DNA of 64,000 bases from Amycolatopsis lexingtonensis (GCF_014873755.1 NZ_JADBEG010000001.1:8220501-8284500); one strand, 5' to 3'. Shown: positions 36,939 through 46,734, numbered from the stretch's first letter. A program made the numbers and translations. The notes: generated from the letters alone by a model not told the origin.

Positions 36939-38675
36939 ATGACTTTGCTGCTGACCCTCGACGACGGTTCCGTGCAGCGCAAACTCGCCGACGCGGTGGA
37001 GTTCGCGCGAGCTGCGGTGCTGGAGGAAGCGCCCGCGGAGCAGCTCGGCACCCACGTGGGGGTCACTCGCGAGGACGCGGTCACGGCAAGTCACCTGTTC
37101 GAGGCCCAGGTCCCCGGCTACGGCGGCTGGCGCTGGTCGGTGACGGTCGCACTGGCGGGCGACGAAGAGCCGGTGACGGTCAGCGAGGTCGTCCTGGTCC
37201 CCGGCCCGGACGCGCTGATCGCCCCGCCGTGGGTCCCGTGGGAGCGCCGGGTGCGCGCGGGCGACCTGGGCGTCGGCGACATCTTCCCGACGGACGAGAA
37301 CGACCCCCGCCTGGCCCCGGCGTACCTGCAGTCGGACGACCCGGCGGTGGAAGAGGTCGCCCGCGAGGCAGGCCTGGGCCGCGTCCACGTGCTGTCCCGC
37401 TTCGGCCGCACGGAAGCGGCCACCCGCTGGCACAGCGGCGAGTTCGGCCCCCGGTCGGATATGGCGCGCAGCGCGCCGGACGTGTGCGGGACGTGCGGGT
37501 TCTTCGTGCAGCTGGCTGGTTCCTTGAGTGGTGTTTTCGGGGTGTGCAGCAACGACATCGCCCCGGCGGACGGCCATGTGGTGGATGTGGAGTACGGGTG
37601 TGGGGCGCACTCGGAGGTCGAGGTAGAGGTGACGTCCTCGGTCCCGGTGGCGGAGCTGGTGTACGACGACTCGCTGCTGGACTTCACGCCGGCGGAGTCG
37701 GAGGCGTCGGTCGAGGCGCAGCCGACGGCCGCGGAGACGGTGGCGGCAGAGGCGCAGCCGGAGACGGCGGCCGAGCCGGAGGCGTCGGCGGTCGCGGAGC
37801 CGGAGGCGGCGGTCGTGGAGACTGCGGCCGCGGAGCCGGAGCCAGTGGCGGCGGAGACGGCCGCGGTGGAGCCGGAGGCGGCGGTCGCGGAGCCGGTGGC
37901 GGCAGTCGAGACGGCAGCGGCGCCGGAGACGGCAGTCGACGTGGAGACCGCGGCGGCGGAGCCGGAGACGGCGGTCGCCGAGGCGGATGTGTCACCGGCG
38001 GAGGTTGAGCCGGAGATGGCGGCGGCCGAGCCGGTGGCTGCGGAGCCGACTCAGGCTGAAGTGACCGATGTGGCCGAGGCGACTGGTGCAGTTGTGGAGC
38101 CGGAGGTCAGTGCGGCCGAGATGGAGTCGGCGGAGCCGACTCAGGCTGAGGTGACCCACGCGGCCGAGGCGACTGGTGCGGTTGCGGAGCCGGAGGTCAG
38201 TGCGGCCGAGCCGACGGTGGCAGAGCCGACGCAAGCCGAGGTGACCGATGCGGCCGTGGCTGAGGGCGAGGATGCGGTCGCCGAAACTGCTGCGCCCGTC
38301 GAAGCGGAGTCGCCCTCGGCTGAGGCAGCTGTGGAGCCGCTCGCTGTGGAGAGCGCTGAGCCGGTTGAATCTGATGTTCCCGAGCCGGCGGAAGCCGAGC
38401 CGACTCAGGCTGAGGTCACCGATGCGGTTGCCGAGCCCGCTGTAGAGCCGCGGGAAGCGCAGGCCGAGGTCGTTGCCGAGCCGGTCTCGGTGGAAGAGCA
38501 GCCGACCGACGTGGCTCCCGAGTCCCAGGTGGCGGAGAGTGTCGCCGAGGCAGAGCCGGTCGATGAGGTCGACCTGCCCGAAGCCGCTCTTCTCGACGAG
38601 GTGGTCACCGCGGAGCCGGAGCCCGCTCAGGGCGACGTGAACGGGGCCGACCAGCGTGACGATGCTGGGCGCTGA
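36939..38675 (+). CDS. DUF3027 protein with long Ala/Glu/Pro repeat tail
   Basis: 578 residues. Residues 1-~247 match DUF3027 (Rv0877-like): QVPGYGGWRWSVTVAL, WVPWERRVRAGDLGVGDIFP, and a zinc-like Cys cluster (VCGTCGFFVQL..., FGVCSNDI..., YGCGAHSEVEV). The tail (~248-578) is almost only Ala, Glu, Pro, Val and Thr, with repeats such as AEPTQAEVTDVAEATGAV. It is acidic and disordered. ATG 36939 has a CACAAT -10 seven bases upstream, so is probably leaderless. It overlaps the next gene by 20 bases. Function unknown. Confidence 0.85.
   Translation: MTLLLTLDDGSVQRKLADAVEFARAAVLEEAPAEQLGTHVGVTREDAVTASHLFEAQVPGYGGWRWSVTVALAGDEEPVTVSEVVLVPGPDALIAPPWVPWERRVRAGDLGVGDIFPTDENDPRLAPAYLQSDDPAVEEVAREAGLGRVHVLSRFGRTEAATRWHSGEFGPRSDMARSAPDVCGTCGFFVQLAGSLSGVFGVCSNDIAPADGHVVDVEYGCGAHSEVEVEVTSSVPVAELVYDDSLLDFTPAESEASVEAQPTAAETVAAEAQPETAAEPEASAVAEPEAAVVETAAAEPEPVAAETAAVEPEAAVAEPVAAVETAAAPETAVDVETAAAEPETAVAEADVSPAEVEPEMAAAEPVAAEPTQAEVTDVAEATGAVVEPEVSAAEMESAEPTQAEVTHAAEATGAVAEPEVSAAEPTVAEPTQAEVTDAAVAEGEDAVAETAAPVEAESPSAEAAVEPLAVESAEPVESDVPEPAEAEPTQAEVTDAVAEPAVEPREAQAEVVAEPVSVEEQPTDVAPESQVAESVAEAEPVDEVDLPEAALLDEVVTAEPEPAQGDVNGADQRDDAGR
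38035..38250 (+). repeat. Coding tandem repeats in the DUF3027 tail
   Basis: Three ~66-78-base units encoding (A)EPTQAEVT-x-x-AEATGAV-x-EPEVSAAE, with a fourth partial copy of EPTQAEVTDA near 38397. Such repeats can change copy number between strains. Confidence 0.75.
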
Positions 38676-41475
38676 GCCCGTCGGGGGCGATCCGTTCGGT
38701 TCCGGTCGGCTTCGTGAGGCGACGCTGCGTGCTTGGCGGGACTCGCCGACGCGGCTCATCGAAGACACCAACGTCGAGCGCGATCTGCGGGTCGGGGCCT
38801 ATCGGGATCGGCTCTTCGTCGAGCTGGCCCAGAACGCCGCCGATGCCGCCATGGCCGCCGGTGTGCCTGGGCGCGTGAAGGTGTCCCTTGTGGACCGGGA
38901 ACTCCGGTTCGCCAACACCGGTGCGCCGCTCGATGCTCGGGGTGTTGCTTCGCTTGCCTCGCTTCGGGCTTCCGGGAAGACCGGCGAGACCGTCGGGAAG
39001 TTCGGGGTCGGGTTCGCCGCCGTGCGGACCGTTTCCGATGAACCTCGCGTTGTCTCCCGTACCGGTGGGGTCGCTTTCTCCGCCGATCGGACCCGGGAAG
39101 CCGCCGGGATCGAGGGCGAGGTTCCCGTTCTTCGGTTGCCGTGGCCGGTGGACGGGGATGTTCCGGAGGGGTTCGACACCGAGGTCCGGCTTCCGCTGCG
39201 GGATGACGTCGATGGCAACGCTCTTCTTGAAGAACTCGCGCGAGATGTCGCCGACCTGCTGCTCGCCCTGCCTTGGCTGGCCGAGTTCGAGGTCGGGGGT
39301 CGCGTTTGGACTCGGTCCTCCGAGGACGACGTCGTCGAAATTCGTGGGCCGGTAGGGGAAAACCGGTGGCTGACCCATCGTGGTGACGTCGTCTGGGCGG
39401 TCCCGATCGGACGAAATGGCGTGCCGGAGCCGCTGACGGAAGACGTTCTGCGCGCTCCCACGCCGACTGATGACGCGCTGTCGTTGCCCGCTCGGCTGCT
39501 TGCTTCCGTTCCCGTCGAACCTTCGCGCCGTCGGGTGTTGCCTGGACCCGAACTGACTGCGGCGCTGGAGAAGGCTGCCGCCGAGTATGTTGGGCTCGTG
39601 CGGGCACTGCCGGTCGAACATCGGTTCGCGCTTGTTCCGGCGCCGGGATTTCCGAAGTCTACTGTGGACGCCAAGCTGCGTGATGAAGTGCTTGCCGTGC
39701 TTAGCAACGAGACTTGGGTGTCCACTCAGGACAAGAGTGAGGTTTCCGGCAGGCAGGCAAGGGTTCTCGACGTCGATGTTCCCGGACTGCCGGGGCTGCT
39801 CGCCGACCTCGTGCCGGGGTTGGTCAAGGGTGACGTTCCGGCGCAGGCGCTGAAAGCCGTTTCGGGGCAAGTGATCGGCATCGAAGAGGTGCTGGAAACG
39901 CTTACCGGCGTCAGCCGGGATCCCGGGTGGTGGCGCGAGGTCTACGCCGCGCTCGCGATCGCCGTCGACTCGCACGCCGTCGCCGCGTCCAAACTGGACG
40001 GTTTGCCGGTTCCGCTGTCGGATGGCCGGACGTTGCCGGGGGCTCGGGGGTGCCTGCTGGTCGAGGGGTCGGCCGAGCTACTCGAACTGCTGTCCGATGT
40101 GGACATCCCGGGACTGCGGCTGGTGCACCCCGCCGCGTCGCACCCGCTGCTGGAACGGCTGGGGGCCAAGCACGCCGACGCGCGGGAGCTGCTCAACGCC
40201 GATCAGCTGCGGGACGCCGTCGAGCGCAGTGTCGAGGACGTGCGGTCCGGATTGGACGGTACGACGCTCGCCGGTGCCGTGCTGCGGCTGGTCGCCGACT
40301 GCGGGGACGACGCGCCGCGCTGGGTCGGTGCTCTTGCGCTGCCCGCCACCGATACCTGGCGCCGGGCCGACGAGCTCGTGCTGCCGTCGTCGCCGCTGAT
40401 CGACGTCTTCGACGAAGAGGTCTTCGAGGAGGACGGCGCGCTCGACGTCCTCGACGAGGACTTCGCCGAGGACTGGCCGGCCGGCACGCTGAAAGCCGCC
40501 GGGGTGCTCGACTCGTTCGCGCTGGTCGTCGACGACGAGCCGCACGAACCCGACCACGACCTGCCCGACGAAGAAACCTGGTGGGACTCGCTGCCGGAGC
40601 CGCCGTCGACGCTCGTCGCGATCCGGGACCTCGATCTCGTCGCCGACGACTCGTGGCCCGCCGCGCTGCGCCTGCTCGCCGCGCGGCCCGAAACCTGGCA
40701 CGCCCTGCGCGCGCCGCGGGGGCACGCCGCCTGGTGGATCGCGCAGTACGCCGTGCTCGGGGGACTCGCGCCGAACGAATGGCGCTTGCCGGACGCCGAT
40801 CTGGCCGGGCTCTACGACGAGGTGCCCGATCTCGGTCTCGGCGAGCAGCTCCTCGCGGCCGCCGGGGTGCGGGCGGAGCTCAGCCTGTCCACAGTGGAGG
40901 AAGCGGAAGACCTCCTCGACCGGCTCGCCGACCCGGATCGCGCGGTTTCGGCCGGGCTGGTGGCCCGCGCTTACGACGCCGTCGTCGAGTCGGGGCTCGG
41001 GCCGCGCGCGCCGCGGGGAGTACGGGCCGCGGACGGGACCGTGGTGGACGACGCGCTCGTGCTGGACGTGCCGTGGGTGGCCGGGGCGCTCGAGCCCGAT
41101 CGGTACGTGGTCGCTCCCGAGGACCCGGAGCGGCTCGCCGACCTGCTCGACCTGCCGCTCGCGAGCACCGCGCCCGCCGAAGTGGCCAGCGAGGGCGAGT
41201 ACGCGCCCTGGGCCGAGCTACCCGCGCTGAAGCTCGTCGCCGACCAGCTCGGCGTCCGGCTGCCCGACGGCGGCGTCCTGGTGCACGACCCGCTGACCGT
41301 GTCGATCCAGGGCGCCGAGCACGAAGTCCAGTGGTGGTCCGACGGCCGGCTGCACGCGGCCGACACGTCCGAGGGCCTGGCCCGCGCGTTCGCCTGGGCG
41401 GCCGGGCGCTGGCCCGACCGGCACCTGATCACCGCGTTGCTCGACGACCCCTCACCGCGGACCCTGCTCGCCTGA
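38656..41475 (+). CDS. Large sacsin/Hsp90-type GHKL ATPase protein
   Basis: 939 residues. The N-terminal ~200 residues hold a GHKL nucleotide fold: VELAQNAADA (N-box, Glu56/Asn60), ANTGAPLDARGV (G1), and GKFGVGFAAVR (G2), as in Hsp90 and sacsin. The remaining ~700 residues are Leu/Asp/Glu-rich, mostly helical, with no named domain I can recognise. The start is GTG 38656, overlapping the DUF3027 stop by 20 bases (ATG 38662 possible). Probably a chaperone-like or regulatory ATPase; role unknown. Confidence 0.8.
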   Translation: MTMLGAEPVGGDPFGSGRLREATLRAWRDSPTRLIEDTNVERDLRVGAYRDRLFVELAQNAADAAMAAGVPGRVKVSLVDRELRFANTGAPLDARGVASLASLRASGKTGETVGKFGVGFAAVRTVSDEPRVVSRTGGVAFSADRTREAAGIEGEVPVLRLPWPVDGDVPEGFDTEVRLPLRDDVDGNALLEELARDVADLLLALPWLAEFEVGGRVWTRSSEDDVVEIRGPVGENRWLTHRGDVVWAVPIGRNGVPEPLTEDVLRAPTPTDDALSLPARLLASVPVEPSRRRVLPGPELTAALEKAAAEYVGLVRALPVEHRFALVPAPGFPKSTVDAKLRDEVLAVLSNETWVSTQDKSEVSGRQARVLDVDVPGLPGLLADLVPGLVKGDVPAQALKAVSGQVIGIEEVLETLTGVSRDPGWWREVYAALAIAVDSHAVAASKLDGLPVPLSDGRTLPGARGCLLVEGSAELLELLSDVDIPGLRLVHPAASHPLLERLGAKHADARELLNADQLRDAVERSVEDVRSGLDGTTLAGAVLRLVADCGDDAPRWVGALALPATDTWRRADELVLPSSPLIDVFDEEVFEEDGALDVLDEDFAEDWPAGTLKAAGVLDSFALVVDDEPHEPDHDLPDEETWWDSLPEPPSTLVAIRDLDLVADDSWPAALRLLAARPETWHALRAPRGHAAWWIAQYAVLGGLAPNEWRLPDADLAGLYDEVPDLGLGEQLLAAAGVRAELSLSTVEEAEDLLDRLADPDRAVSAGLVARAYDAVVESGLGPRAPRGVRAADGTVVDDALVLDVPWVAGALEPDRYVVAPEDPERLADLLDLPLASTAPAEVASEGEYAPWAELPALKLVADQLGVRLPDGGVLVHDPLTVSIQGAEHEVQWWSDGRLHAADTSEGLARAFAWAAGRWPDRHLITALLDDPSPRTLLA

Positions 41476-41478
41476 CGC

Positions 41479-41745
41479 TCAGAGCCGCTGGGCCGACTTC
41501 GAGCCGCGGCGGGCGGCGGCGCGCTGCCAGCCGATGATCGCCATGCCGACGAAACCCAGCGCGAAGCCGGACAGCGCGGTCTGCACCCAGAGCCCCGATG
41601 TCGTGAAGAAGAGCACCACCAGCGCGACAGCCCAGATCGAGGTGCCTACGATCACCACCGGCGTCAGGTCGGTCAGCTTCTTGGGCAGCTCCGGCGTGTG
41701 CCGCAACGAGCCCGTAACCTCCGGTGGATTGATCGGTTCACTCAC
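41479..41745 (-). CDS. DUF2530 small membrane protein
   Basis: 88 residues with two hydrophobic helices (~28-48 and ~54-72) and a basic end. Matches DUF2530 (Rv0879c position). The GTG at 41745 gives the family length. Convergent with the GHKL ATPase gene, three bases apart. Function unknown. Confidence 0.75.
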   Translation of the reverse strand: MSEPINPPEVTGSLRHTPELPKKLTDLTPVVIVGTSIWAVALVVLFFTTSGLWVQTALSGFALGFVGMAIIGWQRAAARRGSKSAQRL

Positions 41746-41788
41746 GAGGTGCAGGGTACTCCGCAGCAGCGACAGAATGGGCAGGCGA

Positions 41789-43261
41789 ATGGCGGAGCAG
41801 GAGACGACCCGCGCGGGGACGTCCACACTGGACCGGTTCTTCAAGATCACCGAGCGGGGTTCGACGGTGTCGCGCGAGGTGCGCGGCGGCCTCGTCACCT
41901 TCGTCACGATGGCCTACATCGTGGTGCTGAACCCGCTGATCATCGGCAGCTTTTCGGGCGACGACGCGGGCGCGCACAAGGACCTCCTCGGCGGCATCCT
42001 GCCCGTCTCCCAGGTCGCCGCCGTGACGGCGCTCGTCGCCGGTGTCATGACGATCCTGATGGGACTGATCGCGAACTACCCCTTCGCCATCGCGACCGGT
42101 CTCGGCATCAACAGCCTGGTCGCGGTCACCATCGCCCCGCAGATGACCTGGCCCGAGGCGATGGGCCTGGTGGTCATCGAGGGCGTGATCATCGTCCTGC
42201 TCGTGCTCACCGGCTTCCGCACCGCGGTGTTCCGGGCCGTGCCGGCCGCGCTGAAGTCCGCGATCGCCGTCGGCATCGGCGTGTTCATCTGCCTGATCGG
42301 CCTGGTCGACGCCGGGTTCGTGCGCCGGCTGCCGGATGCCGCGCACACCACCGTCCCGGTCGGCTTGGGCATCAACGGCTCGATCGCCTCCTGGCCGACC
42401 GCGGTGTTCGTCGTCGGCCTGCTGGTCACCGGCATCCTCGTGGTGCGGAAGGTCAAGGGCGCGATCCTCATCGGCGTGCTGGCGTCGACGGTGCTGGCCA
42501 TCGTCGTCGAGGCGATCGTCAAGGCCGGGCCGTCGAAGGGCACGAACCCGCTCGGCTGGAACCTCGGCTACCCGGCGCTGCCGGACCAGGTCGTCGGCCT
42601 GCCGAACCTCTCGCTGGTCGGCGACGTCTCCTTCGGCGCCTGGACGCGGCTGCCGATCATCACCGTCTGCCTGCTGGTGTTCACGCTGGTGCTCGCCGAC
42701 TTCTTCGACGCCATGGGCACCATGACCGGCCTCGCGAAGGAGGCCGACCTGCTGCCGAAGGACGGCCAGCTGCCCAACGTCGGCAAGGCGCTGTTCGTCG
42801 AGGGCCTCGCGGGCGCGGCCGGCGGGTTCGGCTCGGCCAGCTCGAACACGGTGTTCGTCGAGTCGGCGTCCGGCATCGCGGAGGGCGCGCGGACCGGCCT
42901 GGCCAACATCGTCACCGGCGTGCTGTTCATCGCCGCGATGTTCCTGACCCCGCTGTACCAGGTCGTGCCGGTCGAAGCGGCCGCGCCGGCCCTGGTCGTG
43001 GTCGGTGCGATGCTGATGTCGCAGGTGCGCGACATCGACTTCACCGACTACTCGATCGCGCTGCCGGCGTTCCTGACCATCGTCGTCATGCCGTTCACGT
43101 ACTCCATCGCGAACGGCATCGGCGCCGGCTTCGTCAGCTACGTCGTGATCCGCGCGGCGACCGGCAAGGCCCGCCAGGTGCACCCGCTGATGTGGGTGAT
43201 CGCGCTGGCCTTCGTGGCGTACTTCGCGGTCGGGCCGCTCCAGGCCGCGTTCAGGTCCTGA
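41789..43261 (+). CDS. NCS2-family purine permease (AzgA/PbuG-like)
   Basis: 490 residues, about 13 membrane helices. Motifs: VTFVTMAYIVVLNPLII, NYPFAIATGLGINSLVA, LADFFDAMGTMTGLAKEADLL, and GSASSNTVFVESASGIAEGARTGL, all diagnostic of the AzgA-type hypoxanthine/guanine/adenine permeases. A start at 41777 (four residues earlier) is possible. The 3' end overlaps the converging gene by 11 bases. Confidence 0.92.
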   Translation: MAEQETTRAGTSTLDRFFKITERGSTVSREVRGGLVTFVTMAYIVVLNPLIIGSFSGDDAGAHKDLLGGILPVSQVAAVTALVAGVMTILMGLIANYPFAIATGLGINSLVAVTIAPQMTWPEAMGLVVIEGVIIVLLVLTGFRTAVFRAVPAALKSAIAVGIGVFICLIGLVDAGFVRRLPDAAHTTVPVGLGINGSIASWPTAVFVVGLLVTGILVVRKVKGAILIGVLASTVLAIVVEAIVKAGPSKGTNPLGWNLGYPALPDQVVGLPNLSLVGDVSFGAWTRLPIITVCLLVFTLVLADFFDAMGTMTGLAKEADLLPKDGQLPNVGKALFVEGLAGAAGGFGSASSNTVFVESASGIAEGARTGLANIVTGVLFIAAMFLTPLYQVVPVEAAAPALVVVGAMLMSQVRDIDFTDYSIALPAFLTIVVMPFTYSIANGIGAGFVSYVVIRAATGKARQVHPLMWVIALAFVAYFAVGPLQAAFRS

Positions 43262-43790
43262 TCTTCAGGGCTTCGTCGAGGACGCTCCGGTCGCGCTCGA
43301 ATTCGGCGGCCGGGGCGTCGAACCGGACCGTCACCAAGGCGTCGCCGGCGCCGAGGCCGACCACGGCCACCCGCCGCGGCACGCCGTCGCGGTCGTAGGT
43401 GAAGTCCCATTCCGCGGCGTCGAGGGCGGCGATCGGGGCGTGCTCGGTGACCGTGCCGCCTTGCCGGCCGGCGACCGCCTTGAGCCCGCTCAGCACGTCC
43501 TCCTGCGTGATCGGTACCCGGTCGGTCTCGAGCAGGAGGTCGCCGCGGCGGTAGCTCGCGCGCTCCTTGTCGCGGCTCACGGCCCAGCCCGACGGCACCG
43601 GGATCTCGATCGCCGCACCGGGACCGTCCGCGAGCCGGTAGACCTCCAGCGTGCCTTGGACGATCGACGGCGCGGGTGACGGCGGTGGTGGCGCGGCCGC
43701 CGGGGCGTCCTCCCTTGGCCAGAACCACGCCGCCGCGATCGCCAGCACCGCCGCGCCGACCACGGCCGAGCCCACCAGTTTCTTGTTCAT
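43251..43790 (-). CDS. Membrane-anchored exported protein of unknown function
   Basis: 179 residues. One N-terminal membrane helix, a Pro/Ala-rich linker, then an alpha/beta domain (IEIPVPSGWAVSRDKER..., DAAEWDFTYDRDGVPRRVAVVG) resembling LpqN/lipoprotein-type folds (PsbP-like). GGGGGT precedes the ATG at 43790. Function unknown. Confidence 0.65.
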   Translation of the reverse strand: MNKKLVGSAVVGAAVLAIAAAWFWPREDAPAAAPPPPSPAPSIVQGTLEVYRLADGPGAAIEIPVPSGWAVSRDKERASYRRGDLLLETDRVPITQEDVLSGLKAVAGRQGGTVTEHAPIAALDAAEWDFTYDRDGVPRRVAVVGLGAGDALVTVRFDAPAAEFERDRSVLDEALKIRT

Positions 43791-43895
43791 CAGACCCCCA
43801 GGTTTTCCCTGGGGAGGACGCGCGGTGCGTATTCCAGGTTGCCGCTTGACGGAGATCACCCGTGCGGCCGAAGTTTCGTAAGGTATGCTAACTAT

Positions 43896-44327
43896 ATGTC
43901 CGGCGACACGCACGAACGCTCCTTGGCGAGCCGGTTGCGTCTCGCGGTGGTCCGGCTCAACCGCCGGCTGCGGGCACAGCGCGTCGGGGACGACCTCACG
44001 CTCACGCAGGTCGCCGCGCTGTCCACCCTGCACAAGTGCGGTGCGCTGACCCCGGGTCAGCTCGCCGCGAAGGAAGGCGTCCAGCCGCCCTCGATGACGA
44101 GGGTGATCGCCGCGCTCGAAGAGCTGAAGTTCGTCGAGCGGCGCCCGCACCCGACCGATGGCAGGCAAGCCATCGTCGAGTTGTCCGAGAGCGGGCTGGC
44201 TTACGTGCAGAAGGCGATCTCCGTGCGGGAGGCCTGGCTGGACCGGCAATTGGCGGAACTCGGCGACGAAGAGCGCGAAGTGCTCTCCAAAGCCGCCGAA
44301 ATCATCGACAGGATGGCGGGGAACTAA
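43896..44327 (+). CDS. MarR-family regulator (Rv0880-like)
   Basis: 143 residues with winged helix (TPGQLAAKEGVQPPSMTRVIAALEELKFVERRPHPTDGRQAIV). Upstream TATGCT (-10) lies six bases before the ATG, so the message is probably leaderless. The AAGGTATGCTAACT stretch spanning the -10 could be its operator. It is followed 5 bases later by an MFS exporter gene, which it probably controls. Confidence 0.88.
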   Translation: MSGDTHERSLASRLRLAVVRLNRRLRAQRVGDDLTLTQVAALSTLHKCGALTPGQLAAKEGVQPPSMTRVIAALEELKFVERRPHPTDGRQAIVELSESGLAYVQKAISVREAWLDRQLAELGDEEREVLSKAAEIIDRMAGN

Positions 44328-44332
44328 CCACG

Positions 44333-45697
44333 GTGACGGCCACGGGTAGCGAAACGAAGCGTTCGATCGAGACCACTGCTACCCAGGACTCGGCGCCACC
44401 GGCGTCCGCCTCGCCGCCATCCCCGTCCAAGCGCGGCAGCATGTTCGCGTCGCTGCGGGTCCGCAACTACCGGCTGTTCTTCACCGGCCAGGTCATCTCG
44501 AACATCGGCACCTGGATGCAGCGCATCGCCCAGGACTGGCTGGTGTTCACCCTCAGCGGCAACAACCCGATCGCCCTCGGTATCGCGGTCGCGCTGCAGT
44601 TCGCGCCGACGCTCTTCCTCTCGCTGTGGGCCGGCGTCCTCGCCGACCGCGTCGACAAGCGACGCCTGCTGACCTGGATCCAGGCCGCCGCGTGCTCGCA
44701 GGCCGTGGTGCTCGGCGTCCTCGACATCACCGGGCTCGTCGCGCTGTGGCAGGTCTACGTCCTGTGCTTCACGCTCGGGATCACGGCGTCGCTCGAAGTG
44801 CCGACGCGGCAGTCGTTCGTCGCCGAGATGGTCGGCCGGGACCAGATCGCGAACGCGGTCGCGCTGAACTCGTCGATCTTCAACATGGCCCGGATCGTCG
44901 GGCCGGCGATCGCCGGGTTCGCGATCACCTGGATCGGCACCGGCTGGCTGTTCATCGCGAACGCGCTCAGCACGGTCGCGGTGATCATCGGGCTGCTGAT
45001 GATGAACCCGGACAAGCTGTTCCGCGTCGCGGCGGTACCGCGCGAGAAGGGACAGCTGGTCGAGGGCCTCCGCTACGTCCGGCGGCGTTCCGACCTGATG
45101 ACCGTGATGGTGCTGGTGCTGTTCGTCAGCACGTTCGGCATCACCTACTTCAGCTCGCTGCCGATCGTCGCGGCGAACGTCTTCCACACCGCCGCCGACG
45201 GCTACGGCCTCCTTTCCACCCTGGTCGCGGTCGGCACGTTCACCGGCGCGGTGATGTCCGCCCGCCGCGGCACCAAGGGACGGCCGCGGGTGCGGCTGAT
45301 GCTGATTTCGGCCTTCTTCCTGGGCGTGTTCGAACTGGTCACGGCGTTCATGCCGACGTACCTGACCTTCGGCCTCGGCCTGATCCCGCTCGGCTTCGCG
45401 ACGATGACGTTCCTCAACACGGCGAACGCGCTGGTGCAGACGTCGGTCAGCCCGGAGATGCGGGGCCGGGTGATGGGCCTGTACGTGCTGGTCCTGATCG
45501 GCGGCAACCCGATCGGCGGGCCGATGGTCGGCTGGATGGCGGACGCCTTCGGCGGGCGGTCTCCCTTCTACATCGGCGGAGCGGTTTCGGCGCTGGCCGC
45601 GGTCGTGTGCGCGGTGGTGCTGATCCGGCGGGGTGGCGTTTCCTGGCCGGTGCAGCGGGGGTTCGGGCTGCGGGTGCTGAAGCGGGCGAAGGTCTAA
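44333..45697 (+). CDS. MFS transporter (exporter-like)
   Basis: 454 residues, about 12 membrane helices after a Ser/Thr/Pro-rich cytoplasmic start. VRNYRLFFTGQVISNIGTWMQRIAQDWLVF and the loop-2/3 GVLADRVDKRRLL motif are typical of the enterobactin-exporter/EntS-like MFS group. Substrate unknown. GTG at 44333 directly follows the MarR gene. The stop overlaps the converging gene by 4 bases. Confidence 0.9.
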   Translation: MTATGSETKRSIETTATQDSAPPASASPPSPSKRGSMFASLRVRNYRLFFTGQVISNIGTWMQRIAQDWLVFTLSGNNPIALGIAVALQFAPTLFLSLWAGVLADRVDKRRLLTWIQAAACSQAVVLGVLDITGLVALWQVYVLCFTLGITASLEVPTRQSFVAEMVGRDQIANAVALNSSIFNMARIVGPAIAGFAITWIGTGWLFIANALSTVAVIIGLLMMNPDKLFRVAAVPREKGQLVEGLRYVRRRSDLMTVMVLVLFVSTFGITYFSSLPIVAANVFHTAADGYGLLSTLVAVGTFTGAVMSARRGTKGRPRVRLMLISAFFLGVFELVTAFMPTYLTFGLGLIPLGFATMTFLNTANALVQTSVSPEMRGRVMGLYVLVLIGGNPIGGPMVGWMADAFGGRSPFYIGGAVSALAAVVCAVVLIRRGGVSWPVQRGFGLRVLKRAKV

Positions 45698-46734
45698 CGG
45701 CCGAGCAGTTGCGGTAGCAGGGACTCGGCCCAGGCCCGCAGTTCTTCGTCGGACTTCCTCGGCGACAGCCACGCGAGCTGCACCTGTTGCGGTGACTCGT
45801 CGGTGAGCTGGATCGTCACCGACGGGTTCCGCACCGAAGCGGGCCGACCGCCGATCGTGTCCGGGAGAGACTGCGTGAGCCGCTCCTCGCTCGACGCCTG
45901 GACCTTGAACTCCTCGTCCGCGCGGTATTCGCAGCGGCCGTCGTGCTTCGGGACGAACTCGTCGAGCGGACGCCCGGTGGACCGCGAGAGCGCGGAGCAC
46001 AGCTGCCAGGCGATCATCGGGGTCGGCGCGTCGACGATGCCGCTGCCGGGCGGGATGTCCGCGGTGCGGACCGGGATCTCGTCGCCGAGCCCGCGCGGCA
46101 GCGCGGGCCCCGGCTTGGTGATGGCGGCGACGAGGCCCTCGCCGATGCCGCGCACGAGGTTCGGCAGGTCGCGGGGCAGCTGGTCCCACACGTGCTGCTC
46201 GAGCGAAACCTCCAGCACGGGTTTGGCCCAGCTCGGCGGGTTCGGACCGGTGAGCACGATGACCGCGGTCGCTTGCCTGGCGTCCGAGTAGATCGTGGCT
46301 TCACGGCCGCCGACGGCGGTCCGCTGCGGCTTCCCGAGCGGGCGCACCAGCGTCCCGTCGCTGAGCTCGGCTTGCACCCGGAGGGTCTTGGTGACGACGG
46401 TGCAGCCGGACACCAGCCACACCTCACGCAGGACCGAGTCGCCCAGCAGCTTCGCCCAGGTCTGTTCGGGCAGTGCCGAACAGAGCACGTGGCCCGACGT
46501 GTAGTCCGGCAGCGCCGCGGCCAGCTCGCCGGTGGGCATGGGTGCCTCCCGGACCGGCTGCGCACCCGTTTCCGGCCACGGGCTGGGCAGTTCCTTCGGT
46601 GGCTCGGGCAGCGCGACGGGCTGGACGAAGATGCGCATGACCAGCCAGGCCCCGCCGCCGTGCACGACGATGAAGGCCAGGACGGCGACGACGATCAGCG
46701 CCGCGGTGAGAGTCGAGTTCCCCCTTGTGTTCAC
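45694..46734 (-). CDS. Membrane-anchored protein with internally repeated domain
   Basis: 346 residues. One N-terminal membrane helix (~10-36), then two related extracytoplasmic halves. Each contains an L-C-S-A-L motif and a second Cys (VLCSALPEQTW...SGCTVVT and QLCSALSRSTG...DGRCEYR), suggesting a disulfide in each half and an ancient duplication. The layout recalls DUF3558-type domains but I cannot assign it. Confidence 0.65.
   Translation of the reverse strand: MNTRGNSTLTAALIVVAVLAFIVVHGGGAWLVMRIFVQPVALPEPPKELPSPWPETGAQPVREAPMPTGELAAALPDYTSGHVLCSALPEQTWAKLLGDSVLREVWLVSGCTVVTKTLRVQAELSDGTLVRPLGKPQRTAVGGREATIYSDARQATAVIVLTGPNPPSWAKPVLEVSLEQHVWDQLPRDLPNLVRGIGEGLVAAITKPGPALPRGLGDEIPVRTADIPPGSGIVDAPTPMIAWQLCSALSRSTGRPLDEFVPKHDGRCEYRADEEFKVQASSEERLTQSLPDTIGGRPASVRNPSVTIQLTDESPQQVQLAWLSPRKSDEELRAWAESLLPQLLGR

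Noticed and set aside
36939..41475. DUF3027/GHKL pair as an anti-phage defence island
   Set aside because: It lies within the conserved core gene order and has no accompanying nuclease, integrase or other defence genes.
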